From a bacterium (GTDB lineage: Bacteria > Verrucomicrobiota > Verrucomicrobiia > Limisphaerales > UBA8199), in assembly GCA_021784555.1 (NCBI GenBank), contig JAJYHY010000010.1, positions 1-49,145 of the forward strand: DNA of 49,145 nucleotides, given 5' to 3'. Shown here one piece after another: positions 9,001-16,702 of this stretch. The number at the start of each line of letters is the position of its first letter. The stretch's first letter is position 1. The notes below the pieces were generated by a model. The model saw only the letters and a program-made list of their open reading frames with translations, ran no database searches and was not told the DNA's origin. The translations under genes and the position numbers were made by a program.

Positions 9001-9388
9001 GGAATAGGAACGCCAGTTCCTCGAGCCGGGCCTTGCCCTGGGAGGCCAGCATCCGCGGCCACCAATCGCCGCCGGGAAAGTCCTTTCTCGACAGGGAAAG
9101 CTTCTCGAAGTAGTCCTCGAGCAGGAGCCAGGCGCGCTGGGAATCGGCGCAGGACCCTAGAGCGCGCAGCAGTTCCTCGCGTTCGGCAACCGCCTCTTTG
9201 GAATCGGCCAATTCGCGGCGCAGGTCGGCCAAGGCGCCGTAGGTCTTGGAGAGCACGGTATGATGGGCGTCATATTTTGATTTCTGTGCGCAACGCGAAC
9301 CATTTCTGCTTCTGAACAAAAGTTTTGACATCTGATTGCACCCGATTGCGGGTCTTACCATCTCGACATAAACTCGCCGTCGGGTCAA
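6059..9388 (-). CDS. SNF2-family DEAD/DEAH helicase (HepA-like)
   Basis: Up to 1,109 aa. The C-terminal half is a complete SNF2 ATPase: motif I ILADDMGLGKTLQT (near 665-680), DEAQ box VILDEAQFIKNP (near 768), motif III ALTGTPLENR, the LLLRRLKTHVAKDLP insertion segment, motif IV VLVFSQFVQML, motif V GTGLNLTTAS and motif VI QAIDRSHRIGQT. The N-terminal 600 residues hold a bacterial SNF2-associated region with many acidic and arginine stretches. These enzymes move along double-stranded DNA and remodel protein-DNA complexes or RNA polymerase. The start is uncertain. The open frame begins at 9388, but ATG at 9330 or GTG at 9257 (VLSKTYGALADLRRELAD) are equally possible because the first 40 residues look noncoding. 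It converges with the small gene at 5715. Confidence 0.9.
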   Translation of the reverse strand: MTRRRVYVEMVRPAIGCNQMSKLLFRSRNGSRCAQKSKYDAHHTVLSKTYGALADLRRELADSKEAVAEREELLRALGSCADSQRAWLLLEDYFEKLSLSRKDFPGGDWWPRMLASQGKARLEELAFLFLRAKRSVPTELTAYANLDRFAEVEEAAREQQLVQQLEGWLFPPQAAHLESPRASLRVVCRVLPNPEQPGRHRLTVEFHVLRPRTGEKLKTLREVLELTTRAAHEQELFPPADWEFVQWLAETQFDGADGEGKLPLSDLDLLFWLARWGNNSRLELASSQACKPLRFLGEVAELTPHLEHSGGDLSFTHRLTAPGPLAYPLNQVFFFNERPPLVLAGQTFYLLRNPPPAQVLEFWTRRPALPVRKLSHRLLTQLRRTQAENGLDWEGLCVAHAALPRFVFELQEDTVRLRLRARSARDDSQWLWNGREWQLSQPRRRPDGKPEILDDPRLDPATQWLRRLDWFTPEAGVWVGDATEAFLSALAGIWPVRPPEAEYLGNPGFHRLFLAPRALKPRVVVRGSGIDWLSVSAEWESEGMKLSAADLERLQTATGRFIKLPDSGWVELDSDALQSAHETMADLGIDGLAPDAQRVGLENAAHLDEEGFQRFVDSPQAKSLRERLKDFRGVPETELPGELQAELRPYQKAGFDFLCHLAQAGLGGILADDMGLGKTLQTLAWLLWLKARHRKAPKPSLVICPASVLHNWRREANRFTPGMNVLALESGAERHNLRRQIPRNDLIVTNYALLRRDLEELQKFNFRAVILDEAQFIKNPGAQVTQSVKQLNCEHRLALTGTPLENRLLDLWSIVDFVQPAYLGNQEQFSETYERRGEGADAALRIARKRLAARLRPLLLRRLKTHVAKDLPDRIEQRCDCDLGDEQRKLYLAELRRSRDQVMKAVAEKGLAQSKLHVLAALTRLRQICCHPRLVGSDSTSGKTETLFELLDSLLAEGQKVLVFSQFVQMLRLLENECRLRQIRTHILTGHTKDRLEVVNAFQEDPAAAVFLLSLRAAGTGLNLTTASYVVLYDPWWNPAVEAQAIDRSHRIGQTQTVNAYRLISPGTVEEKIWELQQNKAQAIADVLGEEGFARNLSTTDLEYLFAED

Positions 9389-9455
9389 TCATATTCATCA
9401 TTTTTTTCGGGGGAGGACACGGCCAGTGACAAAGTCGTAGCGCAGATGTCCCAAT

Positions 9456-9625
9456 CCAATGCCACTAACATTTCCTGGTTCTAACCGGCGTCCTCTTTGT
9501 CCCGGAGGGATGCTTGACAATAGCCCAACGTTTCAACGTTGGCCTATTCTCGGAAGTGCCTCCGGCACAGGGACATGCGCGCAGTTTTCTCGGCCGATGG
9601 CCGGTTCAAAAGTTAGTGGCACTGG
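9456..9625. repeat. Palindromic intergenic element with nested hairpin
   Basis: The outer arms CCAATGCCACTAAC (9456-9469) and GTTAGTGGCACTGG (9612-9625) are inverted with one mismatch. Inside is a hairpin, ATAGCCCAACGTT / AACGTTGGCCTAT, at about 9521-9548, and a GGAAGTGCCTCCGGCAC segment. The 170-bp unit lies between the SNF2 gene and the end of the kinase gene. The layout resembles a miniature inverted-repeat element. From memory, similar 'CCAACGTTTCAACGTTGG' hairpins are common in verrucomicrobial intergenic DNA. Confidence 0.55.
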
Positions 9626-9644
9626 GTTTCCCAATCGGACCGAA

Positions 9645-11789
9645 TCAAATGTTGAGATGTGACCCCAAAGGCATTGAGCAGGCCACTAATGTCCCGTGCC
9701 CTCCAAGGCCTTTGACCTGGAGCTCGGCGCCGATCAAATGGGCGCGGTAATGCATGATGCGCAGGCCCATTCCGGTCAATCCGCTTTCCAGATCGGGGAA
9801 GGGCAGGCCGTCGTTCTGAATGCGCATGGTGATTCGGTCCGGAACGCTGGTGAGCTCAATGGTAACGCGCTTGGCGTTGCCATGTTTGATGGCGTTGGTG
9901 ACCGCTTCGCGGGCGATTTTGTACAACTGCGCGACGGCGTTGGTGTCCATCGGAGGAATCGACCCGGTCGATTTAAGCCGGCAGGAGATTCCAAAGAGCT
10001 CCCGCGCGCGTCCGGCCAGATTGGCCAGCGCGCTGGGCAGATCGGTTTCGCGGAGCTCCAGGGTGGCGAGATCCTGGGCCACGCCGCGCGTGCGCGTAAT
10101 GGTCTGTTCGACCAGAGAATGAATCTTGGCGGCGTCCTCGGCGGCGTCCTCGTGTTGTTTGGCGAGCCGAAGCTCCAGGCCCTTGGTCATAAGGGCAACG
10201 CCCGAAAGGGTTTGGCCAAGCTCATCGTGCAATTCGAGCCCGATGCGGCGGCGCTCCTTGTCGGTAATCTCGAGCAATTCATGTTCGAGGCGTTGCCGCT
10301 CGGCAACTGCGGCTTTAAGGCGGGTGTGCGCCAATTGCAAGTCCGCCGTGCGCTGCTGGACGCGTATCTCCAATTCATCGTGCGCCCGCCGCAGGGCCTC
10401 CTCGGCCGCGCGCCGATGGATGAACTGGCCGATCTCGCTGCCGATGGCGGCCATCATGTTCAACAGGACAGGGACGGGTTCAAGACGCCGTTCTGAAAAG
10501 AACTCCAGCACGCCGAAGAACTCATCCGCGCTCTGTATCGGCAGGGCCAGGGCGCTCACAAATCCGACCCGGGCGGCCAACTCGCGCCGGACAAGGCCCG
10601 GCTCCTCGGCCAGGTCCCTTAAACACAGGGGACGCCTTTCCCGCCAGATCTGGCCTGGCAAGCCGCAACCGATGGTGAAGCCGGCCGGTTGGCGTTCGTC
10701 GGCGAACTCCCGTGCTTTGGCCAAGGAGTTGTCGTATTCGCTGATAACCGCGCGAAGAGTCTGTTCGCCGCGTCCCATCATCCAGAGAGTGCCCAGGGTC
10801 ATGTCGAGGCTCTCGCGCAAGACGCGCAAAATGGACGGGGCGGCCTCCGGCAACGACGGGGCGTTGGTCAGGATGCGGGTGATGGCGTGCTCCGCGGCGA
10901 GGCGGACCTCGGCCCGTTTGCGTTCCGTGATGTCGGAAACGGAACTGACCCATCCGCTGACGTTGCCGAAGCTATCCGTCAATGGAGTGATTTGGAGCAG
11001 CACGTCGATGCGCCGATTGTTCCGATGGCGAAATCGCAACTCAATTCCTCCTGGGGGGCCGTTGCCTTCGGCCACACCCGCCAGGGCGTTGCCGATTGCC
11101 TCGAGATCCTCCGGCGGCCAGTACTTGAACGGGGGACGCGCCCCGACCAACTCCTCCTCCGTCCAGCCGACGAGCTTGCAAAAGGCGGGATTGACGTAGG
11201 TCTGCCGCCCCTCCAGGTCCACCGCCGTAATCCCCGACGGCACGGACCTTTCCACCGCCTGGCGGAAGGCGGACTCGGCCTTGAGTTTCTCCTCGGCGCG
11301 GCGGCGTTCACGGCGCACCTCGGCCTCGCGCAACTCGCGCTCCACGGCTGGACCCAGGCGCGCGAGGTTGTCCTTCATAACGTAATCGTGCGCGCCGGCC
11401 TTCATGGCCGCCACCGCGGTGTCGTCGGTGATATGGCCGGAAACGATGATGAAGGGCAGGTCCAGCCCCCGCTGTCGGGTCAAGGCCAAAGCGGCCAGAC
11501 CGTTGAAGCGCGGCATGACGTAATCCGCGATGACGACGTCCCAGGGCTGGCGTTGGAACGCGTCGATCATCGCCGCGGGTGTCTCCACCCGCGCGCAGTG
11601 GGGGCGATAGCCGGCCCGCTCCAGTTCGATCCTCAGCAGCATCGCATCGTTCTCGGAGTCCTCAACCATCAGGACCTCCAGCGGGCGGGTGCGTCCCTCC
11701 GCCCGGGCGGCGCCCGTGCGTCGCGGAGCGGGCCGGTCCAAATTAACGTCTGGCGCTGGCGGCGCCGGACTTTTCTCGATAGTATCCAT
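9645..11789 (-). CDS. Hybrid sensor: REC-PAS-GAF-NarL-type histidine kinase
   Basis: 714 aa from the ATG at 11789 (MDTIEKS), chosen because the frame upstream overlaps the preceding kinase. Domains in order: a receiver domain (VLMVEDSENDAML, phospho-acceptor D89 in VVIADYVMPRFNG); a PAS domain (GITAVDLEGRQTYVNPAFCK) ending in the PAC signature SSVSDITERKRAE; a GAF domain (about 330-480); a coiled coil; a HisKA_3 dimerisation domain with H521 in GLELHDELGQTLSG; and a HATPase domain (REAVTNAIKHGNAKRV, TGMGLRIMHYRA). With no membrane segment it should be cytoplasmic. An N-terminal receiver suggests it is itself the target of a phosphorelay, plausibly from the kinase encoded just upstream, with which it overlaps by 47 nt. 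Confidence 0.9.
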   Translation of the reverse strand: MDTIEKSPAPPAPDVNLDRPAPRRTGAARAEGRTRPLEVLMVEDSENDAMLLRIELERAGYRPHCARVETPAAMIDAFQRQPWDVVIADYVMPRFNGLAALALTRQRGLDLPFIIVSGHITDDTAVAAMKAGAHDYVMKDNLARLGPAVERELREAEVRRERRRAEEKLKAESAFRQAVERSVPSGITAVDLEGRQTYVNPAFCKLVGWTEEELVGARPPFKYWPPEDLEAIGNALAGVAEGNGPPGGIELRFRHRNNRRIDVLLQITPLTDSFGNVSGWVSSVSDITERKRAEVRLAAEHAITRILTNAPSLPEAAPSILRVLRESLDMTLGTLWMMGRGEQTLRAVISEYDNSLAKAREFADERQPAGFTIGCGLPGQIWRERRPLCLRDLAEEPGLVRRELAARVGFVSALALPIQSADEFFGVLEFFSERRLEPVPVLLNMMAAIGSEIGQFIHRRAAEEALRRAHDELEIRVQQRTADLQLAHTRLKAAVAERQRLEHELLEITDKERRRIGLELHDELGQTLSGVALMTKGLELRLAKQHEDAAEDAAKIHSLVEQTITRTRGVAQDLATLELRETDLPSALANLAGRARELFGISCRLKSTGSIPPMDTNAVAQLYKIAREAVTNAIKHGNAKRVTIELTSVPDRITMRIQNDGLPFPDLESGLTGMGLRIMHYRAHLIGAELQVKGLGGHGTLVACSMPLGSHLNI

Positions 11790-13803
11790 TAGCCGGTAAT
11801 GTGAAAAAGAAGGTCGCGCCGCGGCTGACGGCGCCTGTGGCCCAGGCGCGTCCGCCATGGCGGTTGATGATACGCTTGACCGTTGCCAGACCCACGCCGG
11901 TGCCGGGGAATTCACTGGCGGTGTGAAGGCGCTGGAAAACGCCGAAGAGCCTCTCGGCGTAGGTCATGTCGAAGCCGGCCCCATTGTCCCGCACAAAGAA
12001 TGCGGGCGGCTGCTCTGGAGTCAAACCAAATTCGATGCGAGGCCGAGGCTGGCCGCGGGTAAACTTCCAGGCGTTGCGCAGGAGGTTGTCCAAAGCAATC
12101 CGCAGCAATCGCTCATCGCCGCAGGCCCTCAAGCCAGGGGCGATGACAACTTCGACCTCTCTTTTGGGCTCCGCTTGGCGCAGGTCCACCGCGATTCCAT
12201 CGGCCAGCGCGCTTAAATCCACCATCCCGTTGACCAACTCGCTCCGCCCGACGCGCGAGAGCTTGAGCAAGTCCTCAATGAGCCGGTCCATCTGAGCGCA
12301 TGAGTCATAAGCGCGCTGAAGAAACTCCCGGCCTTCGGCCTCCAACCGGTCGCCGTAGCGCTCCAGCAGCACTTCGTTGAAGCCTCGGATACTGCGCAAT
12401 GGAGCGCGCAGGTCGTGCGAAACCGAGTAAGCAAAGGCCTCCAACTCCTTGTTCGTGGCTTCCAATTGCTCGGTGCGCGCACGGACGCGCTCCTCCAATT
12501 CGGCGTTCAGGCGCAGGATCTCCCGTTCGGTCTGGAGTCGCCGCGAAATGTCGGTGCTCACGACGACGGCGCAGGGTCTTCCCTCCAGGACCAAGTTATG
12601 GGAAGCAATCTCAACGTCGATGACGGTTCCGTCCTTCTTCCGATGCCGCCATTGGCGGATGGCGGGAAGGCCCGCGCGCACCTTCCCGATCTCGTCGAGT
12701 TGCCTGGAGCGGTCCTCCTCCAACCCCAGGTCCGTCACCCGCAGACCGAGAAACTCCTCGGTCGAGTAGCCGTAATGGGCTGCCGCCGCATGATTGACCG
12801 CCCGAAAACGGAGGGTGGAATGATCATAGACCCACATCGGCTGGGGGGTGCCCTCGAACAGTTCCCGGTAGCGGCGCTCGGATGCGCGCAGGGCCGCCTC
12901 GGCGTGGGCGCGCTGCGCGGCCATCGTCGCCAGGACCAGGGCCAGCAAGCTGATAACCCCCAAAAAGACCTGAACCATCAGCAGCGAGGCATTGCGGTCC
13001 GAAAGGGCGAAGGGACCCCCTCCGTGCAGCGTGTCCGAGACTGCCACGCAACTCAGGAGCATGACCACGGCCACGGTCACGTGCGGCCCGAAGCGCAGTG
13101 CGCTCCAGAGCAGCAGCGGGATGACAAAAAGGCATAGCAGAACTCCCTGCGCGCTCCCTCTCAACCAGCCGCCAAAGCTGAGCTGGCACACCACCAGAAA
13201 CAGCAAGAGCAACGTCCCCAACTCGCCTAGCTTCTTGGGGCGGAGCAGCCGGGCAGGCCGTTCGCTCCAGGTCATAATCAGGGGCGTGATGACCATGGTA
13301 CTAATGGCCCCTCCCAGCCACCACGTTAGCCAGGTCGCCTCCACGTCGCCCCCGTGACGAGCCTTTGCCATCAAGACGCTCGCCAGACCCAAGGTCGGGC
13401 CGATGGTCGTGCTCAGCCCCGCCCCCAAAACCACAAACCGGAAGATCGTGTGCGGCGCCTTGAACGCAAGCCGTCCCCGCGCCCAGCGCTCCACCAGCCA
13501 GGCCCCCGTCAGCGCCTGAAGGACTTGTCCGGAGGCAATGCCCACGGCCGCCCCCAGATGTCCCCAAAAAGGCGCGCCACCCGTGGCCCGTGGAGTCAGT
13601 GCCACCATCAAAGCGCCAAGAAACACCCCCCAGCAGGCACGGGGGCCAAGCAACAGGATAGCCGCCAGCGCCGGCCCGGCGGGCAGCCAGAACAACGCCG
13701 CATGCGCATCGACCAGCGGCGGTAACAGCCCGAGTTTGCCCAGCAGGAAATAGAGGGCAGCTACTCCCGCGTTAATGCCGATATTGGAGAGTCTTAGCTT
13801 CAT
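11743..13803 (-). CDS. MASE1-PAS sensor histidine kinase
   Basis: 686 aa from the ATG at 13803 (MKLRLSNIGINAG). An upstream start at 13827 is possible but adds only a non-hydrophobic octapeptide. The first 310 residues form an integral membrane MASE1 sensor with about eight helices (for example AALFWLPAGPALAAILLLG). A PAS domain follows (YRELFEGTPQPMWVYDHS). The HisKA domain has H463 in AYSVSHDLRAPLRSIRGF. The HATPase domain has IALDNLLRNAWKFT and GTGVGLATVKRIINRHGG. It probably autophosphorylates at H463 in response to a membrane or intracellular signal. It shares a transcript with the REC-PAS-GAF kinase, which it overlaps. No DNA-binding response regulator is adjacent, so the output is unknown. 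Confidence 0.9.
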   Translation of the reverse strand: MKLRLSNIGINAGVAALYFLLGKLGLLPPLVDAHAALFWLPAGPALAAILLLGPRACWGVFLGALMVALTPRATGGAPFWGHLGAAVGIASGQVLQALTGAWLVERWARGRLAFKAPHTIFRFVVLGAGLSTTIGPTLGLASVLMAKARHGGDVEATWLTWWLGGAISTMVITPLIMTWSERPARLLRPKKLGELGTLLLLFLVVCQLSFGGWLRGSAQGVLLCLFVIPLLLWSALRFGPHVTVAVVMLLSCVAVSDTLHGGGPFALSDRNASLLMVQVFLGVISLLALVLATMAAQRAHAEAALRASERRYRELFEGTPQPMWVYDHSTLRFRAVNHAAAAHYGYSTEEFLGLRVTDLGLEEDRSRQLDEIGKVRAGLPAIRQWRHRKKDGTVIDVEIASHNLVLEGRPCAVVVSTDISRRLQTEREILRLNAELEERVRARTEQLEATNKELEAFAYSVSHDLRAPLRSIRGFNEVLLERYGDRLEAEGREFLQRAYDSCAQMDRLIEDLLKLSRVGRSELVNGMVDLSALADGIAVDLRQAEPKREVEVVIAPGLRACGDERLLRIALDNLLRNAWKFTRGQPRPRIEFGLTPEQPPAFFVRDNGAGFDMTYAERLFGVFQRLHTASEFPGTGVGLATVKRIINRHGGRAWATGAVSRGATFFFTLPANGYYREKSGAASARR

Positions 13804-14207
13804 GAGCCGCGGTGCTTCGCACGCCAATGGGGCCGACCTTAGCCATTAGCGCCGCAGGAAGATACGAAGCTTTTGTTTGTCCAGGGCATGGGGTAATAAC
13901 CCCACCGTGCCGGAACATCCAACATCCAACATCCAACAGCCAACATCCAACAACAGGCAGGCGGAGTACATCTACCACCCCATCAGCCACCATCCACCAT
14001 CCATCACTCATCATCCACCATCTCGGTCTGGACATTCATGGGATGTTCGACGTTCCATGTTGGTTGCCCGATGTTGGTTGTTCGATGTTGGTTGTTCGAT
14101 GTTGGATGTTGGATGTTGGATGTTGGATGTTTTTCCAGATGTCCCTCACTGCCCCTTCCGCAATTCCAGACTGGTCAGCAGCCCGCGCACGGCTATAACA
14201 TTCACCA
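13804..14207. other. Intergenic region dominated by an AACATCC inverted repeat array
   Basis: This 404-bp gap separates the divergent kinase and hexosaminidase genes, so it must hold both promoters. Apart from the repeat array listed separately, and a pyrimidine-rich stretch of CATCCAC-like words at 13980-14025, no gene or clear promoter was recognised. Confidence 0.5.
13914..14133. repeat. AACATCC / GGATGTT heptamer array in inverted orientation
   Basis: At 13914-13955 the heptamer AACATCC is repeated about five times, with slight variants (AACAGCC). At 14040-14133 the complementary words GATGTTG, GATGTTC and GGTTGTTC occur about ten times. The last four units (GTTGGATGTTGGATGTTGGA and on) are regular and followed by TTTTTCC. 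The two arrays are complementary, so the stretch can fold into a long hairpin of 35 bp or more with a roughly 85-nt loop. It is not a CRISPR array, because units are contiguous with no spacers. Confidence 0.7.
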
Positions 14208-15863
14208 ATGAAATATCGAACTGCGGGAATTTTTGCCGGCCTTCTGGGCACTGGAGTGTTTCTATCTTTAACTGTTTCCAGGGCCTTCGCCGGCGGCGGG
14301 AGTGCGTTCGCCCTGATCCCCATGCCAATGAAGGCACAGCGGCAACGCGGCCAATTCACTCTCAAACCGCAGGCGCGCATCCTGGTGGACGCGGTCGCGC
14401 GCCAAACCGGCGGATTCCTGGCGGAGCGGCTCCGCAAATCGACCGGTTTTGAATTCAACCTCGAGGAAACCTCCGACTCGGCGCCGGCCAAAGGAGACAT
14501 CCTCCTCACCACAGAGGACGCCCAGGCCAATTTGGGACCGGAGGGCTATACGCTTTCGGTCACACCGGATTCGGTCGTCATCCGGGCTACAGCCTCCGCG
14601 GGCCTGTTCTACGGCATGCAGACCCTCCTTCAGTTGTTTCCGCCCAACATCTTCTCGCGTGAGGCGGTTCAGGGCTGTGATTGGACGGCTCCATGCGTTC
14701 GGATCCAGGACAAGCCCCGGTTCAAGTGGCGCGGGTTCATGCTCGATTGCGCCCGCCACTTTTTCACCAAGCAAGAGGTGGAGCGGGTGCTCGATGCGAT
14801 GGCCATGCATAAGCTCAACATGTTCCACTGGCACCTGACCGACGACCAAGGCTGGCGCATTGAAATCAAGGAATATCCCCTCCTGACCAAGGTTGGCGCC
14901 TGGCGCCACAGCATTGGCTTCGGACTCGGCCCAAAGTCCAGCACCGCTTACGGCCCGGACGGGCGCTACGGCGGTTTCTATACCCAGGATGACATCCGCC
15001 AAATCGTGGCTTACGCCCAAGCTCGGCACATCACCATCGTCCCCGAAATCGAGATGCCCGGCCATTGCAGCGCCGCCCTCAGCGCTTACCCGCAGTACAG
15101 TTGCTTCGGCGGCCCCTATAACACCGACATGCGCGGCAAGATCTCCGAAGGGGCCTATTGCGCGGGCAAAGACCAAACCTTTGAGTTCCTGGAGAATGTC
15201 CTTTCGGAAGTCATCGACCTGTTCCCTGGCAAATACATTCATATTGGCGGGGATGAAGTCAAAAAACAGAACTGGAGCAGATGTCCTCTTGACCAGGCCC
15301 GGATGAAAGAGGAGGGCCTCAAGACCGAGCGCGACCTTCAGGGCTACTTCATTCGGCGGATTGAGAAGTTCCTCAACTCAAAAGGCCGAACCCTTATTGG
15401 CTGGAGCGAGATTCTCGAGGGCGGCTTGGCCAAGAACGCCGTGGTCATGGATTGGATCGGAGGGGCTATCCCATCGGCCCGGGAAGGCCATGACGTGGTC
15501 ATGACGCCCACCTCGAATTGTTATTTCGATTATTACCAATCCACCAATCACACCACCGAGCCCAGGGCCATCGGCGGCTACCTGCCCCTCTCAAAGGTCT
15601 ATTCCTTCGAGCCGATACCCGCCGGACTCGAACCCCGATACCAGTCCCACGTCCTCGGCGCCCAAGCCAACCTCTGGACGGAATATGTCCCCAATCTGAA
15701 GCACGCCGAGTACATGATGTTTCCGCGCCTGGCCGCGTTGGCGGAGGTGGCGTGGTCGCCCAAGTCGGCGCGCAACTACGCTTCCTTCCTGCGCCGGCTC
15801 AAGACCCATGAGCAGCGGCTTGACCAACTTGGAATCAATTACCGCAAGTTGCGCCCGGAGTAG
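14208..15863 (+). CDS. Secreted GH20 beta-N-acetylhexosaminidase
   Basis: 551 aa with a signal peptide (GIFAGLLGTGVFLSLTVSRAFA). Residues 35-165 form the GH20b N-terminal domain (GPEGYTLSVTPDSVVIRA, GLFYGMQTLLQL). Then comes the TIM barrel: FKWRGFMLDCARHFFTK, HKLNMFHWHLTDDQGWRIE, IVPEIEMPGHCSAALSAYP, and the catalytic pair D349-E350 in HIGGDEV. In this family the aspartate orients the substrate acetamido group and the glutamate is the acid/base. QANLWTEYV and the late tryptophans complete the pocket. The enzyme removes terminal GlcNAc or GalNAc from glycans or chitin oligomers in the periplasm or outside. It overlaps the convergent glycosylase gene by 25 nt. Confidence 0.95.
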   Translation: MKYRTAGIFAGLLGTGVFLSLTVSRAFAGGGSAFALIPMPMKAQRQRGQFTLKPQARILVDAVARQTGGFLAERLRKSTGFEFNLEETSDSAPAKGDILLTTEDAQANLGPEGYTLSVTPDSVVIRATASAGLFYGMQTLLQLFPPNIFSREAVQGCDWTAPCVRIQDKPRFKWRGFMLDCARHFFTKQEVERVLDAMAMHKLNMFHWHLTDDQGWRIEIKEYPLLTKVGAWRHSIGFGLGPKSSTAYGPDGRYGGFYTQDDIRQIVAYAQARHITIVPEIEMPGHCSAALSAYPQYSCFGGPYNTDMRGKISEGAYCAGKDQTFEFLENVLSEVIDLFPGKYIHIGGDEVKKQNWSRCPLDQARMKEEGLKTERDLQGYFIRRIEKFLNSKGRTLIGWSEILEGGLAKNAVVMDWIGGAIPSAREGHDVVMTPTSNCYFDYYQSTNHTTEPRAIGGYLPLSKVYSFEPIPAGLEPRYQSHVLGAQANLWTEYVPNLKHAEYMMFPRLAALAEVAWSPKSARNYASFLRRLKTHEQRLDQLGINYRKLRPE

Positions 15864-16555
15864 GCCGGCAGCAGCGGCCCCAGCGGACAGGCCGCGCAGA
15901 GCGGATTCCGGTTCCGGCAAAAGTGCTTGCCCGCCATCACCAGTTGGGCGTGGTAATCCTGCCAATAGTCGAGGCGCTGGTTTGCGGGTTTTTCATTCAA
16001 TGCGGCTTCGCAGACTCGCTGCAACTGGTGATAATCGGCCTCAAGCTCGCCCCAGCCATGCCGATGGAAGATCCGCTTGGTGTAGGCGTCGATAACGAAC
16101 CGATGATGCCCTCCGGCGTAGAGGAGCATGCTGTCGGCCGTCTCCGGCCCAATCCCGCTGATAGCCAGCAACTGCTCCCGCACCGCCTCGGTCTCCCCGG
16201 CAAAAAGCCGTTTGAGGCTCGCGTCATATTCCTCGACCAGCGCGCGCAAGAATGACCGCAACCGCCGTGCCTTGACGTTGAAATAGCCGGCTGGGCGAAG
16301 CAGTTCCGCCAATTCCGACTCCGGAAGCGCAAAGAGCTTTCGCGGTTCGAGCACGCCGCGCGCCTTCAAATTGCGGATGGCGCGCTCCACGTTGCTCCAG
16401 CTTGTGTTCTGGGTCAGAATCGCCCCCACACACACTTCAAACGGGGTCTCGCCCGGCCACCAATGCTGGTGTCCAAAACGGGCGCGCAGCAATTGATAGG
16501 CCTGCCGCAGATCCAGTTGAAGCCGCGCATCCCGCGCGAGTGAACGCTTCCGCAT
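15839..16555 (-). CDS. Endonuclease III-like DNA glycosylase (MagIII/MpgII-type HhH-GPD)
   Basis: 238 aa. It has the HhH-GPD fold: ILTQNTSWSNVERAI at residues about 46-60, helix-hairpin-helix AISGIGPETADSMLLYA, and catalytic aspartate in FVIDAYTKRI. In classical Nth the hairpin reads GVGRKTA with a Schiff-base lysine. Here that position is glutamate (GPETAD), as in MagIII/MpgII-type enzymes, which suggests a monofunctional glycosylase acting on alkylated purines. A C-terminal cysteine cluster is incomplete: C-x6-C-x2-C is present (FCRNRNPLCAACPL), but the fourth cysteine is replaced by leucine, so an Fe-S cluster may be unstable or absent. It overlaps the GH20 gene tail-to-tail. Confidence 0.85.
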   Translation of the reverse strand: MRKRSLARDARLQLDLRQAYQLLRARFGHQHWWPGETPFEVCVGAILTQNTSWSNVERAIRNLKARGVLEPRKLFALPESELAELLRPAGYFNVKARRLRSFLRALVEEYDASLKRLFAGETEAVREQLLAISGIGPETADSMLLYAGGHHRFVIDAYTKRIFHRHGWGELEADYHQLQRVCEAALNEKPANQRLDYWQDYHAQLVMAGKHFCRNRNPLCAACPLGPLLPAYSGRNLR

Positions 16556-16702
16556 CGAGGATGCTTAACCCGGACGCCGGCCTGGGGCAAGACTAGACGA
16601 GCGCGAATTTGCCGAATGGAGACGCGGGGGCAATGACGGGATGCACCTGCCGTTCCTGCCTTTGCGCTCGCCTTTTTCCAATCTTCTGCTAGATAAAGGA
16701 GC

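Noticed and set aside
9696..11792. Several long plus-strand frames (266-367 codons) opposite the REC-PAS-GAF kinase
   Set aside because: All are antisense to strongly conserved kinase motifs and have biased, featureless composition.
13914..14133. CRISPR array suggested by regularly repeated short words
   Set aside because: Units are 7 nt and contiguous with no unique spacers, the two halves are inverted relative to each other, and no cas genes are present.
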